Shown piece by piece: positions 26,432-36,124 of a stretch of DNA of 64,000 bases. The notes beneath the pieces were generated by a model. That model saw only the letters and a program-made list of their open reading frames with translations. It ran no database searches and was not told where the DNA came from. Both the position numbers and the translations under genes were made by a program. Each line of letters begins with the position of its first letter. Position 1 is the first letter of the stretch. This DNA is from Spirochaetota bacterium (GTDB taxonomy: Bacteria > Spirochaetota > JAGLSM01 > JAKPMW01), in the NCBI GenBank assembly GCA_031283155.1, contig JAITCI010000003.1, positions 1 through 64,000 of the forward strand. The letters run 5' to 3'.

Positions 26432-28099
26432 ATGAACGATCTGTGTTCCAATCTGCAAAAAGAACGATACGCCTATATGCCCAAACTTCCGGAAAACATA
26501 GCCGCTGATTTTCAGGATATTCTGGCGGAATACGGCGAACCCACGGAAGCCATAGCCGATCAGGGCGAACTGAAAAAGATATTCCCCCATACCTACGGGA
26601 AGCCTGTCGCGCGCTTTCTGCGCCGGAAGGGGAAGGGGTCGATCAAAAGCGGAGTTCTGAATGTCGGCGTCATTCTCTCCGGCGGGCAGGCACCGGGCGG
26701 ACACAACGTGATTGCGGGACTCTTCGATGGATTAAAAAAAATTCATTCCGAGTCCAAACTCATCGGCTTTTTGGGCGGTCCCTCGGGAATACTCAAAAAC
26801 AATTTTACCGGGATTACCGAAGAGTTCCTTGCCCCCTATCGCAATACCGGCGGGTTTGATATCATCGCGTCGGGACGCACCAAGCTGGAAACCGAAGAGC
26901 AATTCGCGGAATGTGCCCGCGTACTGGAATCGCATTCCATAAACGCGCTGGTGGTGATCGGCGGAGACGACTCCAATACCAATGCTGCCCTGCTTGCGGA
27001 ATATTTATTACGCGAAAAACACGCCATACAGGTCATAGGTGTTCCGAAAACCATCGACGGCGATCTGAAAAACCGCGAAGTGGAGATCTCGTTCGGCTTT
27101 GACACCGCTTGCAAGGTCTACAGCGAACTGATTGGCAACATAGCGCGCGACGCGAATTCCGCCAGAAAATACTGGCACTTCATCAAACTCATGGGGCGCA
27201 GCGCGAGCCACATCGCGCTGGAATGCGCATTGCAGACCCAGCCCAATATCTGCCTGATCGGCGAAGAGGTTGAAAGCAGGTGCCTGACGCTGCGCGACAT
27301 CACCGATCAGCTCTGCGACGTCATCTGCAAGCGATCAGAGGCCGGCGCGAATTTCGGGATCGCGCTGATTCCCGAGGGTCTGGTGGAATTTATCCCCGAG
27401 ATGCGCGCGCTGATCGCGGAGATTAACGAGATCCTCGCGGAAAACGCCAAATATTTCGCCACGCTCTCGGGGTTTGATGAGCAGAGCGAATTCATCAATC
27501 CCAGGCTCTCGCGCGACGCTTCCTGGACGTTTTCATCCCTGCCCTGGAGCATCCAGCGCCAGCTCCTGATGGATCGCGATCCTCACGGCAACGTACAGGT
27601 ATCGCGCATCGAAACCGAGCGCTTGCTGATTGATCTTGCAGAAAACAGGCTCCAGGAACTCGCAGTCAAAGGGAAGTTTAATGGCGCATTTACTCCGCAG
27701 AACCATTTCTTCGGGTATGAAGGCCGCTGCGCCGCTCCGAGCAATTTCGATGCGGATTATTGCTATGCCCTGGGCATAACCGCCGTACTCTTAATCAGCT
27801 CGGGACTGACGGGCTATATGGCAAACGTGCGCAATCTGCATAAGGGCACTTCCGGAATGATGGCCGGCGGTATTCCGCTTACCATGATGATGAATATCGA
27901 GCAGCGTCATGGCAAAAAAAAGCCGGTTATCAAAAAAGCGCTGGTGGATCTTGACGACAAGCCATTCAAAACCTTTAAGGCAAAGCGGGAGGAATGGGCG
28001 TCGGCAACCATGTACCGCCACCCGGGTCCGATTCAATACTTTGGTCCCGCAAGTCTGACCGAGGCGAGTACCATCACTTTGCAATTAGAGCAGGAGTAA
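26432..28099 (+). CDS. pfp: diphosphate--fructose-6-phosphate 1-phosphotransferase (long form)
   Basis: This enzyme phosphorylates fructose-6-phosphate with pyrophosphate instead of ATP, and reversibly. The 555-residue length matches the long spirochaete/plant-type PFP. Visible motifs are LSGGQAPGGHNV (residue 81), VIGGDDSNTNAALLAEYL, where GGDD is the PPi-type replacement of GGDG, and GVPKTIDGDLKN. ATG 26432 follows AAGGAGAG. A PPi-dependent glycolytic enzyme fits a fermentative anaerobe. It is convergent with accA. Confidence 0.96.
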   Translation: MNDLCSNLQKERYAYMPKLPENIAADFQDILAEYGEPTEAIADQGELKKIFPHTYGKPVARFLRRKGKGSIKSGVLNVGVILSGGQAPGGHNVIAGLFDGLKKIHSESKLIGFLGGPSGILKNNFTGITEEFLAPYRNTGGFDIIASGRTKLETEEQFAECARVLESHSINALVVIGGDDSNTNAALLAEYLLREKHAIQVIGVPKTIDGDLKNREVEISFGFDTACKVYSELIGNIARDANSARKYWHFIKLMGRSASHIALECALQTQPNICLIGEEVESRCLTLRDITDQLCDVICKRSEAGANFGIALIPEGLVEFIPEMRALIAEINEILAENAKYFATLSGFDEQSEFINPRLSRDASWTFSSLPWSIQRQLLMDRDPHGNVQVSRIETERLLIDLAENRLQELAVKGKFNGAFTPQNHFFGYEGRCAAPSNFDADYCYALGITAVLLISSGLTGYMANVRNLHKGTSGMMAGGIPLTMMMNIEQRHGKKKPVIKKALVDLDDKPFKTFKAKREEWASATMYRHPGPIQYFGPASLTEASTITLQLEQE

Positions 28100-28115
28100 C
28101 GCGGTGGCTGCACGT

Positions 28116-29078
28116 CTACAGATGTTCCAGGACAGGTCCGATGCTCCGGATCTTCTCGAGACGCTTCTCCACAAGGCGATGCCTGGGCAGGCGTGAGAGT
28201 TCGCTCAAATTACGCAGGATGGATTGCTTCAGGTTTTCCGCCATCGCAAGGGGATCCCGATGCGCGCCGCCCAGGGGTTCGGCAAGGACTTCATCCGCCA
28301 CTTTAAGGCGGCGGAGTTCCTTTGCGGTTATACCCAGCGCGTTCGCGGCCTCCTCAGCCTTCCCCGAGTCATGCCAGAGGATGGAGGCGCAGCCCTCCGG
28401 CGAAATAACCGAATAGATCGAATTTTCGAGCATGATAAAACGATCCGCAATGCCTATCGCAAGCGCGCCGCCCGATCCCCCCTCGCCAATAACAATCGAA
28501 ACAATGGGAGTGGCAAGCATCGCCATCTCGCGCAGATTGCGCGCTATGGCCTCGCCCTGTCCGCGCTCCTCTGCGTCCATCCCGGGATACGCGCCCGGGG
28601 TATCGATAATTGTTACCAATGGAAGGCGAAATTTCTCCGCGAGCTTCATTACGCGCAGAGCCTTGCGATACCCCTCGGGGCGCGGCATACCAAAATTGCG
28701 CGCTAAATTTTCTTTAACGTCGTTCCCCTTTTGCTGCCCTATCAGCGCCATCTGCACGCCGGCTATGGCCGCGAATCCCGTCACGATGGCTTTGTCGTCG
28801 CCGAAAAGCCTGTCGCCGTGCAGCTCCTCAAAATCGTCGCTCATCATACGCACATAGTCGAGAAAGTAGGGGCGCTGAGGGTGCCGCGCGACCTGTACGC
28901 GCTGCCAGGGGGTAAGCCGTGTATATATATCTCCCAGAAGCTGATCCCGCCGCGCGCGGAGTTTCGATAATTCGGCGGAAAAATCCACTCCATCGGCGGC
29001 AGGAAATGTGCCGAGTTCCTGGATGCGCTGCTCCATTTCAGCTACCTGTGCTTCAAAATCGCAATATTTAATATCCAT
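28116..29078 (-). CDS. accA: acetyl-CoA carboxylase carboxyltransferase subunit alpha
   Basis: AccA forms the carboxyltransferase with AccD, making malonyl-CoA for fatty acids. The 320-residue protein has RPYFLDYV, LIGQQKGND, FGMPRPEGYRKALR, IIDTPGAYPGMDAEERGQ and EGGSGGALAIG, all in the expected order. ATG 29078 is chosen since GAAGGA precedes it and family length agrees. No accD is nearby. The gene stands alone, convergent with pfp. Confidence 0.96.
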   Translation of the reverse strand: MDIKYCDFEAQVAEMEQRIQELGTFPAADGVDFSAELSKLRARRDQLLGDIYTRLTPWQRVQVARHPQRPYFLDYVRMMSDDFEELHGDRLFGDDKAIVTGFAAIAGVQMALIGQQKGNDVKENLARNFGMPRPEGYRKALRVMKLAEKFRLPLVTIIDTPGAYPGMDAEERGQGEAIARNLREMAMLATPIVSIVIGEGGSGGALAIGIADRFIMLENSIYSVISPEGCASILWHDSGKAEEAANALGITAKELRRLKVADEVLAEPLGGAHRDPLAMAENLKQSILRNLSELSRLPRHRLVEKRLEKIRSIGPVLEHL

Positions 29079-29166
29079 ACATCCTTCCGAAGGTATGCCG
29101 GAGACCCGTTGGTATACCAGGGCGCAAATTTGCGCATAGCCCGGTTTACCGGTCAAGGCATAAGTT

Positions 29167-29958
29167 TTAATTGGTCTGATTGCCCATTTGCGGAACGTAG
29201 AGCGGGTCCAGGGCATTTTCATGCGCATACGGGGTACGCTCCGCGCGCGCAATCAAAAGTCCATGCGGACAATAACGATATTCGGTGATTTTCGCAAGCC
29301 TGCCCCAGAGGTATGTCAGTTCTCTGACCGGGCGGCCGGTAGAATCGCTCTCAATCAATGTGCGGCCAATAACAGCATTTCCGTTATTCCGGATAAGATG
29401 CATAAACAAGAACCCGGATGGATGATAGCGAACCTCGCTCACACGCTCAAGCACCCCCTTCCGGTATACACGGATGAGCATCAATTTACCGCTTTGATCA
29501 TATATATACTCTTCCATCTCGTTATTATTCTGGATGTCCCGAAAGCGCGTAAACCGCAGGATGCGCCCATGGTTTCCGTACTCCGCGAGATCATAGAGCG
29601 CCTGCCCTTTGCGATGCTCGGTGTGCCGCCATACTCCTTTCGTATTATAGACGCTCTCCCAGCGTTCCGCCTCGCGTCCATTCGCCATACGAAGAACAAG
29701 GGTCGCGCGGAAATAAGCGTCAAAAGAGACACGATAAGCGTTTGCGATCTCCGGGTCGTCCCCGGCAAGACGCCCGCAAAAAGCCTGCTCGCGCGGCTCA
29801 TATTCGCGAAAGAACGCATAAGGCGCTGCCCGGACGCCGAGAGGCAAAAAACAGAGTATCGCGAGAGGCAGAAGAAAAAACCGGGATTTGAAACACCGCA
29901 AACTATATTTCAGAACTCCAACCGCGCAGTGCCTGGGTTTCCGCCGGAAAAAAAGCAT
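29167..29958 (-). CDS. exported protein with repeated beta-hairpin units, function unknown
   Basis: About 263 residues if translation begins at ATG 29958. An ATG at 30003 would overlap the small gene upstream. A basic region and hydrophobic stretch (FFLLPLAILCFLPLGVRA) form a signal peptide. The remainder shows several loosely similar units of the form YDQSGKLMLIRVYRKGVLERV and STGRPVRELTYLWGRLAKITEY (the first shortened here to YDQSGKLMLIRVYRKG), like antitoxin-MORN or YD-type beta repeats. Function is unknown. It lies 17 bp after the stop of the 53-residue gene, so they may be co-transcribed. Confidence 0.65.
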   Translation of the reverse strand: MLFFRRKPRHCAVGVLKYSLRCFKSRFFLLPLAILCFLPLGVRAAPYAFFREYEPREQAFCGRLAGDDPEIANAYRVSFDAYFRATLVLRMANGREAERWESVYNTKGVWRHTEHRKGQALYDLAEYGNHGRILRFTRFRDIQNNNEMEEYIYDQSGKLMLIRVYRKGVLERVSEVRYHPSGFLFMHLIRNNGNAVIGRTLIESDSTGRPVRELTYLWGRLAKITEYRYCPHGLLIARAERTPYAHENALDPLYVPQMGNQTN

Positions 29959-29974
29959 ACGCCCAGGCAGATAC

Positions 29975-30136
29975 TCAGGCACGTACGTCAAGTTCTCCGC
30001 CATAGGCGTTCTGCCCGGGAGCAGGTTCACTGACTGTCTCGGGCTGCGGTTCCGCAGCAGGAGACGCCGGAGCCGCGTATTGAGAAGCGTAGGGCTGCGT
30101 TGCCGCCGGACTCATTGCGCTGGGCGCTATTTGCAT
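29975..30136 (-). CDS. 53-residue Pro/Ala-rich small protein
   Basis: An open frame runs from ATG 30136, preceded at good distance by GGAGG, to TGA at 29975-29977. The product starts MQIAPSAMSPAATQPYASQY, is rich in Ala and Pro, and ends GQNAYGGELDVRA. It has no membrane segment or signal peptide. Its short length makes it easy to miss. I do not know a family. The conserved-looking C-terminal tail after a low-complexity stretch resembles small peptides of treponemes only in general style. It precedes the exported-protein gene on the same strand. Confidence 0.5.
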   Translation of the reverse strand: MQIAPSAMSPAATQPYASQYAAPASPAAEPQPETVSEPAPGQNAYGGELDVRA

Positions 30137-30346
30137 ATTTTCCTCCATGAATGAGCATATTTTTCATTCCTTGCCTTTGCATCCTACACCACCGGCGGAC
30201 GGAGGTCAAGCGGCACACACGAGGCTGCGTTCCTGAGCCAATTTCCATAAGCTGTTCCTTGCAGCCGCAAGCGCGCAAGGCAGAAAAAAAACAGGCGGAC
30301 GTTTTTCGCGGCCGCCTGCACATCGGGATGGTAGGGTGTTTTGTTC

Positions 30347-30371
30347 CAGTAAGCAACGCTTACTGTATACT
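30347..30371 (+). promoter_or_regulatory. palindrome abutting a -10 box, possible operator
   Basis: CAGTAAGC-AAC-GCTTACTG (30347-30365) is an 8-bp inverted repeat directly followed by TATACT (30366-30371), with TTGTTC just upstream (30341-30346). A repressor bound there would block the promoter, which faces the 57-codon frame at 30396. Confidence 0.4.
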
Positions 30372-30395
30372 TAATAAAGCAAGCACCGTGCCAAT

Positions 30396-30569
30396 ATGGA
30401 TAGAATTGAAAAAAATCTGAAAAATAACCCAAAATACCTTCAAAAGTGGTTCTCGGGTGCGCAAAAAATTGGCTTGCGGTTTGAAAATGAATTTTTTGGG
30501 ATATGCGCAGCGCGGACGCCGGAAGAGAAAAAGAATGATGTGCCGGACTGGCAAGGTTTTGCGGATTGA
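30396..30569 (+). CDS. possible 57-residue small protein
   Basis: The frame from ATG 30396 to TGA 30567-30569 encodes a charged, helical-looking peptide starting MDRIEKNLKNNPKYLQKWFS and ending DVPDWQGFAD. No ribosome binding site is visible. The main support is protein-like composition and the promoter/palindrome placed 25 bp upstream. It is convergent with dnaE, ending 29 bp from the dnaE stop codon. The alternative is that the 460-bp stretch 30137-30597 is purely non-coding; I see nothing else in it. Confidence 0.35.
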   Translation: MDRIEKNLKNNPKYLQKWFSGAQKIGLRFENEFFGICAARTPEEKKNDVPDWQGFAD

Positions 30570-30597
30570 ATTTGAAGATTTGTCATTTTGGCGCGCC

Positions 30598-33500
30598 CTA
30601 TTCCACGCTCACCTCGGCGATGGAGGGAAATTTTTGAAGACGGGAGATGAGTTTTTCGGTGGGTTTCACACGCAGGAGAGCGCGGATAACCGTTTCCTTG
30701 TCGGCCGCATCGATATGAAAGAAAATGCCGGAATCCCCCCGGTACTCTTCTGCAAGCAAAAGTTTCTGGATCGCGTCCAGTTCCACATTGTCTGTTTCCG
30801 GACTCAGGGTAATATGCAGATCCCTTTCCAGGAGATCATCGAATAACCCGATATTCTGTATGGTCAATCGAAGATCCCCACGATCCTTTTGGCGCGTCAC
30901 AAAAATGTGCATGATGTATGCTCTGCCGACGGCAAGGAGGGAACGAAAGAGATCGTAGGTTGGCGAAAAAAGGAAAATGGTATATTTCCCGTCGAAGTCC
31001 TCGAAATCCAGGACGGCGTAGTTTTGCGCGTTTTTTGTCTGTTTATCCTGAAGAGAGCGAAGCATCCCGCCAATGCGCGCCGATGCTTTCAGCGCAAGCC
31101 CCGTGTGCTTCCGTGAAGAGACGAGCCCCAGGCGCTTCCAGGTGTGCTTATACCGCGCAAGCGGATGCCGGGTAATATACGCGCCCAGGAATTCCTTCTC
31201 GTACGTAAGGAGCATATCCTCTGGCCAGTCTGTTTCTGCTTCCCTGCGCGGACTCTCTTTTGCGATGGGCGCGGTTTCATCGGCGAAGGTGTCGAAAAAA
31301 GTATGCTGGCCGCTTGCGGTATCGCCCTTCTGCATATTGCCCTTTTCGATTGCACCCTCCATCGATTCAAAGAGCGCCTTCCGGGGCTTGCCTGTTGAAG
31401 CAAAGGCACCCGCCTTGATGAGAGCCTCGAGTACCCGTTTGTTCGCGCTGCGTAATTCACTGGCGGCGCAAAAATCCTCCAGATCGCGGAAGAAGGGGTG
31501 CCTGGCGCGCGTGTGCACTATCGTTTGGGCTGCAATTTCACCGATGCCCTTTATCGCGGAGAGACCATAGCGGATAGCGTTTTTTTCAACGGCAAAATTG
31601 ACGGCGCTGTGGTTAATGTCCGGCGGGAGCAGGGGAATCCCCATGTTCTGGGTTTCATGGATATATACCTCCAGTTTGTCGGTATCGGTTCGCTGCGAGG
31701 TTAAAAGAGCCGCCATATATTCCAAAGGGTAATTTGCCTTGAGCCAGGCTGTTTGATAGGATATGACCGCATAGGCGGCGCTGTGCGACTTGTTGAATCC
31801 ATACTCCGCAAACTGAGCCATGAGTTCATAAAGCTCTTCCGCCTTGCGTTTGTCGAATCCGCGCTCTTTTGCTCCCGCAAGAAACTGTTTGCGCATTTGC
31901 GTGATGGTATGTTTTTGCTTTTTCCCCATCGCTTTACGAAGTTCATCCGCTTCCGCCATACTGAAACCGCCCACAACCTGGGATATTTGCATCACCTGTT
32001 CCTGGTAGATGATGATCCCATGGGTGTCCTTCAGGATATTTTCCAGTACAGGAAGGAGGTATTCCACGCGCTCGCGGCCGAATTTACGGTCGCAAAAATG
32101 CGTATGCATACCCTTTTTGAGCGGCCCCGGTCTGTGCAGGGCGTTTAAGGCAATGATCTCGTTAAAAACGTCCGGTTTCATGGTGCGTAAAAGCTGCTGC
32201 ATCCCGGGAGAATCCAGCTGAAAGATCCCAAGCGATTGTCCCTTTTGCAGCAGCGCGTAGGTCGCTTTATCGTCGTAGGGAATTTTTTCAAGATCGATTT
32301 TTATTCCGCGGTTTTCCTGAATCAGACGCAGACACTCTTCTATGGTGGTCAGGTTTTGCAAACCAAGCAAATCCATTTTGAGGAGGCCGACCTTCTCCAG
32401 ATGCGGCCCGTCGTATTGTGTGATCACCTGATCGCTTTTTGTGTCCTTGTGGAGCGGAATGATATCGATGAGCGGCTTTGAGCTTATGACCACGCCCGCC
32501 GCGTGTTTGCCCGTACCGCGGATCACGTCTTCCAGTTTGAAGGCATTGCGAAAGAGGGTCTCGTAATTACCGCCCTTTGCCCGGAACTCCTGCAACTTAG
32601 GCTCAAGCTTAAAAGCTTCCTCCAGATTTCCGGCCATTCTGGAAACGAGGGAAGTCATTTCATTGCTCTCGGCAAACTCAAAATTCAGAACGCGCGCGAC
32701 GTCTTTTATAACGGCCTTGGATTTCAGATACTGATAAGTGACAATCTGCGCTACCTGCGCCGTCCCGTATTTTTCGCGGATATAGCTGATGATCTGTTCG
32801 CGTTTTTCCACGCAAAAATCCATGTCTATGTCCGGCATGGTTATGCGCGAGGGGTTCAGGAAGCGTTCAAAAAACAGATCGAATGTGAGCGGATCAATGC
32901 TTGTGATTCCAAGTGAATACGAAACAATCGAGCCGGCGGCGGAACCCCTACCGGGACCCACCGGAATACTATGCCTCTTCGCGTAATCCACGAGATCCCA
33001 GACTATCAGAAAATAGCCGGAGAATCCCATTTGCTCAATGACCGAGAGTTCATACTCCAGGCGCTTTTGGATTTCCGGCGTGATCTCTTCGTACCGCTTC
33101 CGGATGCCTTCCTCGCAGAGCGCGCGGAGATATTCATTTTCGCTGCGGCCATCGGGCGCTGTATACGCGGGGATCAGGTACTTTTGCCCTTTGGGATGAT
33201 CCTCTGTGGTTTCGATGACGCCCTGGCAGCGTTCCGCTATCCTGACTGTATTTGCGAGCGATTCCGGTATCTCCCCGAAGATCGCGTTCATCTCATCGGC
33301 GGATTTCAGATAGAAATTATCGTTATCCAGCAACGCGCGGCGGTTTGGGTTGGAGAACTTATCAGCGGTTCCGATGCAGATCGCTATTTGCGAGGCTTCA
33401 TAGTCCTCGCGCTCAAGGAAGTGTACGTCGTTTGTGGCAATCAGCGGAAGCTGCATCTCTTTCGCAAGTTCTGTCAGAGCCCGGTTGACCTGCTTCTGAG

Positions 33501-34038
33501 GCTCGATACCATGATCCATCAATTCGATAAAAAAATTATCTCTTCCCGCAATATCGATATAGCTCATCGCTGCCGCCCTGGCCTGCTCCTTCCTTCCATT
33601 TCTGAGGTGCCAGGCTATTTCGCCCTGAAGGCAGGCGCTCGAGAGGATGAGACCCCGCGAGTGTTCTGCGAGCAGTTCCTTGTCGATGCGCGGCTTATAA
33701 TAAAAACCGTCCAGATACGCCATCGAAGCGAGCTTACAGAGATTGCTGTATCCCTCGTTGGTTTCGGCAAGCGCGATCAGGTGAAAGGTTTCGTCTTTTG
33801 GATTGCGTACCTTCATTGAGCCTTCGGCCAGATAAAATTCGCAGCCCAATATGGGATGAATGGCATTTTTTTTTGCTTCTTCCTGAAAATCGAGCAGACC
33901 GAAAAGATTCCCGTGATCGGTTATCGCCAGCGCCTTCATTCCCAGTTCGCCGGTTTTTTTGAGGAGCCTGTCTATGGGGATAATGCCGTCCAGCATACTA
34001 TAATGGGTATGGACGTGCAAATGAACAAATTCAGGCAT
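30598..34038 (-). CDS. dnaE: DNA polymerase III subunit alpha
   Basis: The 1146-residue replicative polymerase begins with the PHP domain (HLHVHTHYSMLDG at residues 6-18, AITDHGN), carries the polymerase catalytic aspartates in MPDIDMDFC (about residue 399), and continues through GTGKHAAGVV, the fingers and a tandem HhH region to an OB-fold near the C-terminus (VSSRKHTGLALKASARIGGM, then ILFS-type strands). Length and order fit the DnaE1 group. It lies 40 bp ahead of the MBL gene start on the complementary direction of reading, so dnaE is the last gene of a minus-strand run HDOD-MBL-dnaE. Confidence 0.97.
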   Translation of the reverse strand: MPEFVHLHVHTHYSMLDGIIPIDRLLKKTGELGMKALAITDHGNLFGLLDFQEEAKKNAIHPILGCEFYLAEGSMKVRNPKDETFHLIALAETNEGYSNLCKLASMAYLDGFYYKPRIDKELLAEHSRGLILSSACLQGEIAWHLRNGRKEQARAAAMSYIDIAGRDNFFIELMDHGIEPQKQVNRALTELAKEMQLPLIATNDVHFLEREDYEASQIAICIGTADKFSNPNRRALLDNDNFYLKSADEMNAIFGEIPESLANTVRIAERCQGVIETTEDHPKGQKYLIPAYTAPDGRSENEYLRALCEEGIRKRYEEITPEIQKRLEYELSVIEQMGFSGYFLIVWDLVDYAKRHSIPVGPGRGSAAGSIVSYSLGITSIDPLTFDLFFERFLNPSRITMPDIDMDFCVEKREQIISYIREKYGTAQVAQIVTYQYLKSKAVIKDVARVLNFEFAESNEMTSLVSRMAGNLEEAFKLEPKLQEFRAKGGNYETLFRNAFKLEDVIRGTGKHAAGVVISSKPLIDIIPLHKDTKSDQVITQYDGPHLEKVGLLKMDLLGLQNLTTIEECLRLIQENRGIKIDLEKIPYDDKATYALLQKGQSLGIFQLDSPGMQQLLRTMKPDVFNEIIALNALHRPGPLKKGMHTHFCDRKFGRERVEYLLPVLENILKDTHGIIIYQEQVMQISQVVGGFSMAEADELRKAMGKKQKHTITQMRKQFLAGAKERGFDKRKAEELYELMAQFAEYGFNKSHSAAYAVISYQTAWLKANYPLEYMAALLTSQRTDTDKLEVYIHETQNMGIPLLPPDINHSAVNFAVEKNAIRYGLSAIKGIGEIAAQTIVHTRARHPFFRDLEDFCAASELRSANKRVLEALIKAGAFASTGKPRKALFESMEGAIEKGNMQKGDTASGQHTFFDTFADETAPIAKESPRREAETDWPEDMLLTYEKEFLGAYITRHPLARYKHTWKRLGLVSSRKHTGLALKASARIGGMLRSLQDKQTKNAQNYAVLDFEDFDGKYTIFLFSPTYDLFRSLLAVGRAYIMHIFVTRQKDRGDLRLTIQNIGLFDDLLERDLHITLSPETDNVELDAIQKLLLAEEYRGDSGIFFHIDAADKETVIRALLRVKPTEKLISRLQKFPSIAEVSVE

Positions 34039-34078
34039 GGGAAATTTCTCTCTTTACAAAGTACACAAAACGCACATT

Positions 34079-34978
34079 TCAAAGCGATACGAGAAGCCTT
34101 TCTTTTGCGGGAAAAATAACGAGGTGCTTGTCTTCATTCTGCATTCGCTGCCGCAGACCGGTGTGCAAGGCATTCAGTTCCTCGTCGCTTCGTGTGGGAT
34201 CGTGATGGAATATCGCAAGCTGCTTTGCGCGGGCGGCAAGGCAGTTTGCGATGGCTTCTTCCACCGAGGAATGTCCCCAGCCCCTGTGAGAATCGAGTTC
34301 CTGTTGTGTATGGTATTGGGCGTCGTATATGACGAGATCGGCATTCTCAATATGCCGCAGCACCTTCTCGCTCGCCATGTCCACGGCCTCCTGCGCCTCC
34401 CGTGCTTCATCGGAGTCTTCGGGATTGCCAAAAATATTCACATACGGTTCATGATCATAAACCGTACAAATAACGCGATCATCCGCTTCCACGCGGTAGC
34501 CCAGGCAAAGAATGGGGTGGTTCAAGTAACAGGTCGTCACCTTTGCGCCGCCGAGGGTTATGGTACCTTCCTTGAGTTCATTAAATCTGACCTTGGCACC
34601 GGCGTCCTCAAGTTTGATGGGGTAGTAGGTATAATCCATTTGGGCGGAAAATATCTTCTCGAGATTTCCGGCGTAATTCACGGGACCATGAATTGTAAAT
34701 TCATTGCTCTTGATATAGGCCGGCACGAAAAACGGATACCCGTGAATATGATCCCAGTGCGTATGCGTCAGGAGTATATCCGTTTTTAAGGGACCCTGTT
34801 TCTGATCGTTGGCGAGCAGCCAGAGTCCAAATTCGCGAATCCCGGATCCGGCGTCAATGATCAGCAGCTGCCCGCTTGCGAGGCGGATCTCGATGCAGGA
34901 GGTATTTCCGCCGTAGAGTACTGTTTGGGGACCCGGAGCAGGGATGGAACCGCGTACCCCCCAGAATTTAGCGTACAC
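34079..34978 (-). CDS. metallo-beta-lactamase fold hydrolase
   Basis: The 299-residue protein starts at GTG 34978 (TAAGGAG upstream) with VYAKFWGVRGSIPAPGP, a start shared by a group of RNase Z-like or phosphodiesterase-like MBL proteins. The metal site is THTHWDHIHG (about residue 73), followed by LNHP, YDHE and a late FHHDPTRSD. Substrate unknown. Small molecules or cyclic nucleotides are known for relatives. It is downstream of the HDOD gene by 40 bp and probably shares its transcript. Confidence 0.85.
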   Translation of the reverse strand: MYAKFWGVRGSIPAPGPQTVLYGGNTSCIEIRLASGQLLIIDAGSGIREFGLWLLANDQKQGPLKTDILLTHTHWDHIHGYPFFVPAYIKSNEFTIHGPVNYAGNLEKIFSAQMDYTYYPIKLEDAGAKVRFNELKEGTITLGGAKVTTCYLNHPILCLGYRVEADDRVICTVYDHEPYVNIFGNPEDSDEAREAQEAVDMASEKVLRHIENADLVIYDAQYHTQQELDSHRGWGHSSVEEAIANCLAARAKQLAIFHHDPTRSDEELNALHTGLRQRMQNEDKHLVIFPAKERLLVSL

Positions 34979-35018
34979 AAATATTCTCCTTAAATATCCG
35001 CCCAAACGGGAAGTATGT

Positions 35019-35879
35019 TTATCCGCCCATTGTCAGGAAGATCGAAGCCTTCATGATTTCTTCATTGATGGTTTCTTCTATGCCGAAGAGATCCTCTTCA
35101 ATCAAGCCGAGGGTTTTCCAGCTTTCGTCAGAAAGTATATCGGGAGTACGGTTTCCGGCAAATCCCGTCGCGTTTTCCACGCAGAACATATCCGCAGCGG
35201 CCACCGCCGTCACAAGGGTGCGGTTTTCCTGCGACGATTCCAGCGGTCTGTGGTGAAAACTGATGACCTCCGCAAGCGACTGCGTGAGACTCCATTTATC
35301 CGCGATGAGTTTGCCCGTACCCGCATGATCGATATCAAAAACCGCGCTCTCCTCCTTCCAGAGCGAGACGCGTTTGCTGTCGGCAGACTGGATGATCTGC
35401 AGATACTGCGCGGCAAAATGCTCGTTGATCACGATCTTGCCGATGTCATGCAGCATCCCCGCGATGAAAAATTCCTCGCGGAGCTTTGGATCGATCCCGA
35501 TTTTCACCGCGATGCTGCGCGACGTCACCCCCACCGCAAGACAGTGCCGCCAAAAGCCATCCATATCGAGGGTGCTTGTTTTGCCCTTCGTTTTCATTGT
35601 ACCCAAAATGGCGGTACTCACGGCAAGATTTTTAATGGTATTCAGTCCGAGCAAAATAATGGCCTTCACGATGCTCGTAACGCCATTGGAGATGCCATAG
35701 TACGCGGAGTTGACGAGTTTGAGTACCTTGGCCGTGAGAACAGGATCCAGGGTGATAACCTTATTGAGATCCGCAGGGGTAGACGACGGATTTTTGGTTA
35801 TTTCCGTGATTTTGGCCACAGTAATCGGAAGGCTGGGCATGGAATCGATGATTCTTTCAATATTTCCGCTCAAACGCAC
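35019..35879 (-). CDS. HDOD domain signalling protein
   Basis: The 286-residue product begins at GTG 35879 with AAGGGG upstream. Residues 10-210 form an HDOD domain, including SLPITVAKITEITKNPSST, LDPVLTAKVLKLVNSAYYG and FIAGMLHDIGKIVINEH. HDOD proteins usually lack enzymatic activity and take part in signalling linked to motility, cyclic di-GMP or stress. Here the HD pair is present within MLHDIG, so residual hydrolase activity is possible. It is the first gene of the HDOD-MBL-dnaE run. Confidence 0.9.
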   Translation of the reverse strand: MRLSGNIERIIDSMPSLPITVAKITEITKNPSSTPADLNKVITLDPVLTAKVLKLVNSAYYGISNGVTSIVKAIILLGLNTIKNLAVSTAILGTMKTKGKTSTLDMDGFWRHCLAVGVTSRSIAVKIGIDPKLREEFFIAGMLHDIGKIVINEHFAAQYLQIIQSADSKRVSLWKEESAVFDIDHAGTGKLIADKWSLTQSLAEVISFHHRPLESSQENRTLVTAVAAADMFCVENATGFAGNRTPDILSDESWKTLGLIEEDLFGIEETINEEIMKASIFLTMGG

Positions 35880-36124
35880 ACCGACTACCCCTTTATTTTC
35901 ACATACACCGAAAGATAATTCTACTTGGCAGAAGGGGGGAAATCAAGGCGATTACAGGAGACGAAACCTTATGGAGGATGTGTACGCACGCATACATTAT
36001 ATTAAGCATATAGGTTCAATATGTTTTTTAGTGCAGGCGCGGAGATTGGGGAACAGGCGGCAAGGTCATTTCACGCCATGACCGGGACGCGCGGTACATT
36101 TAACGGTAATCGCGGGAGGGCGTT

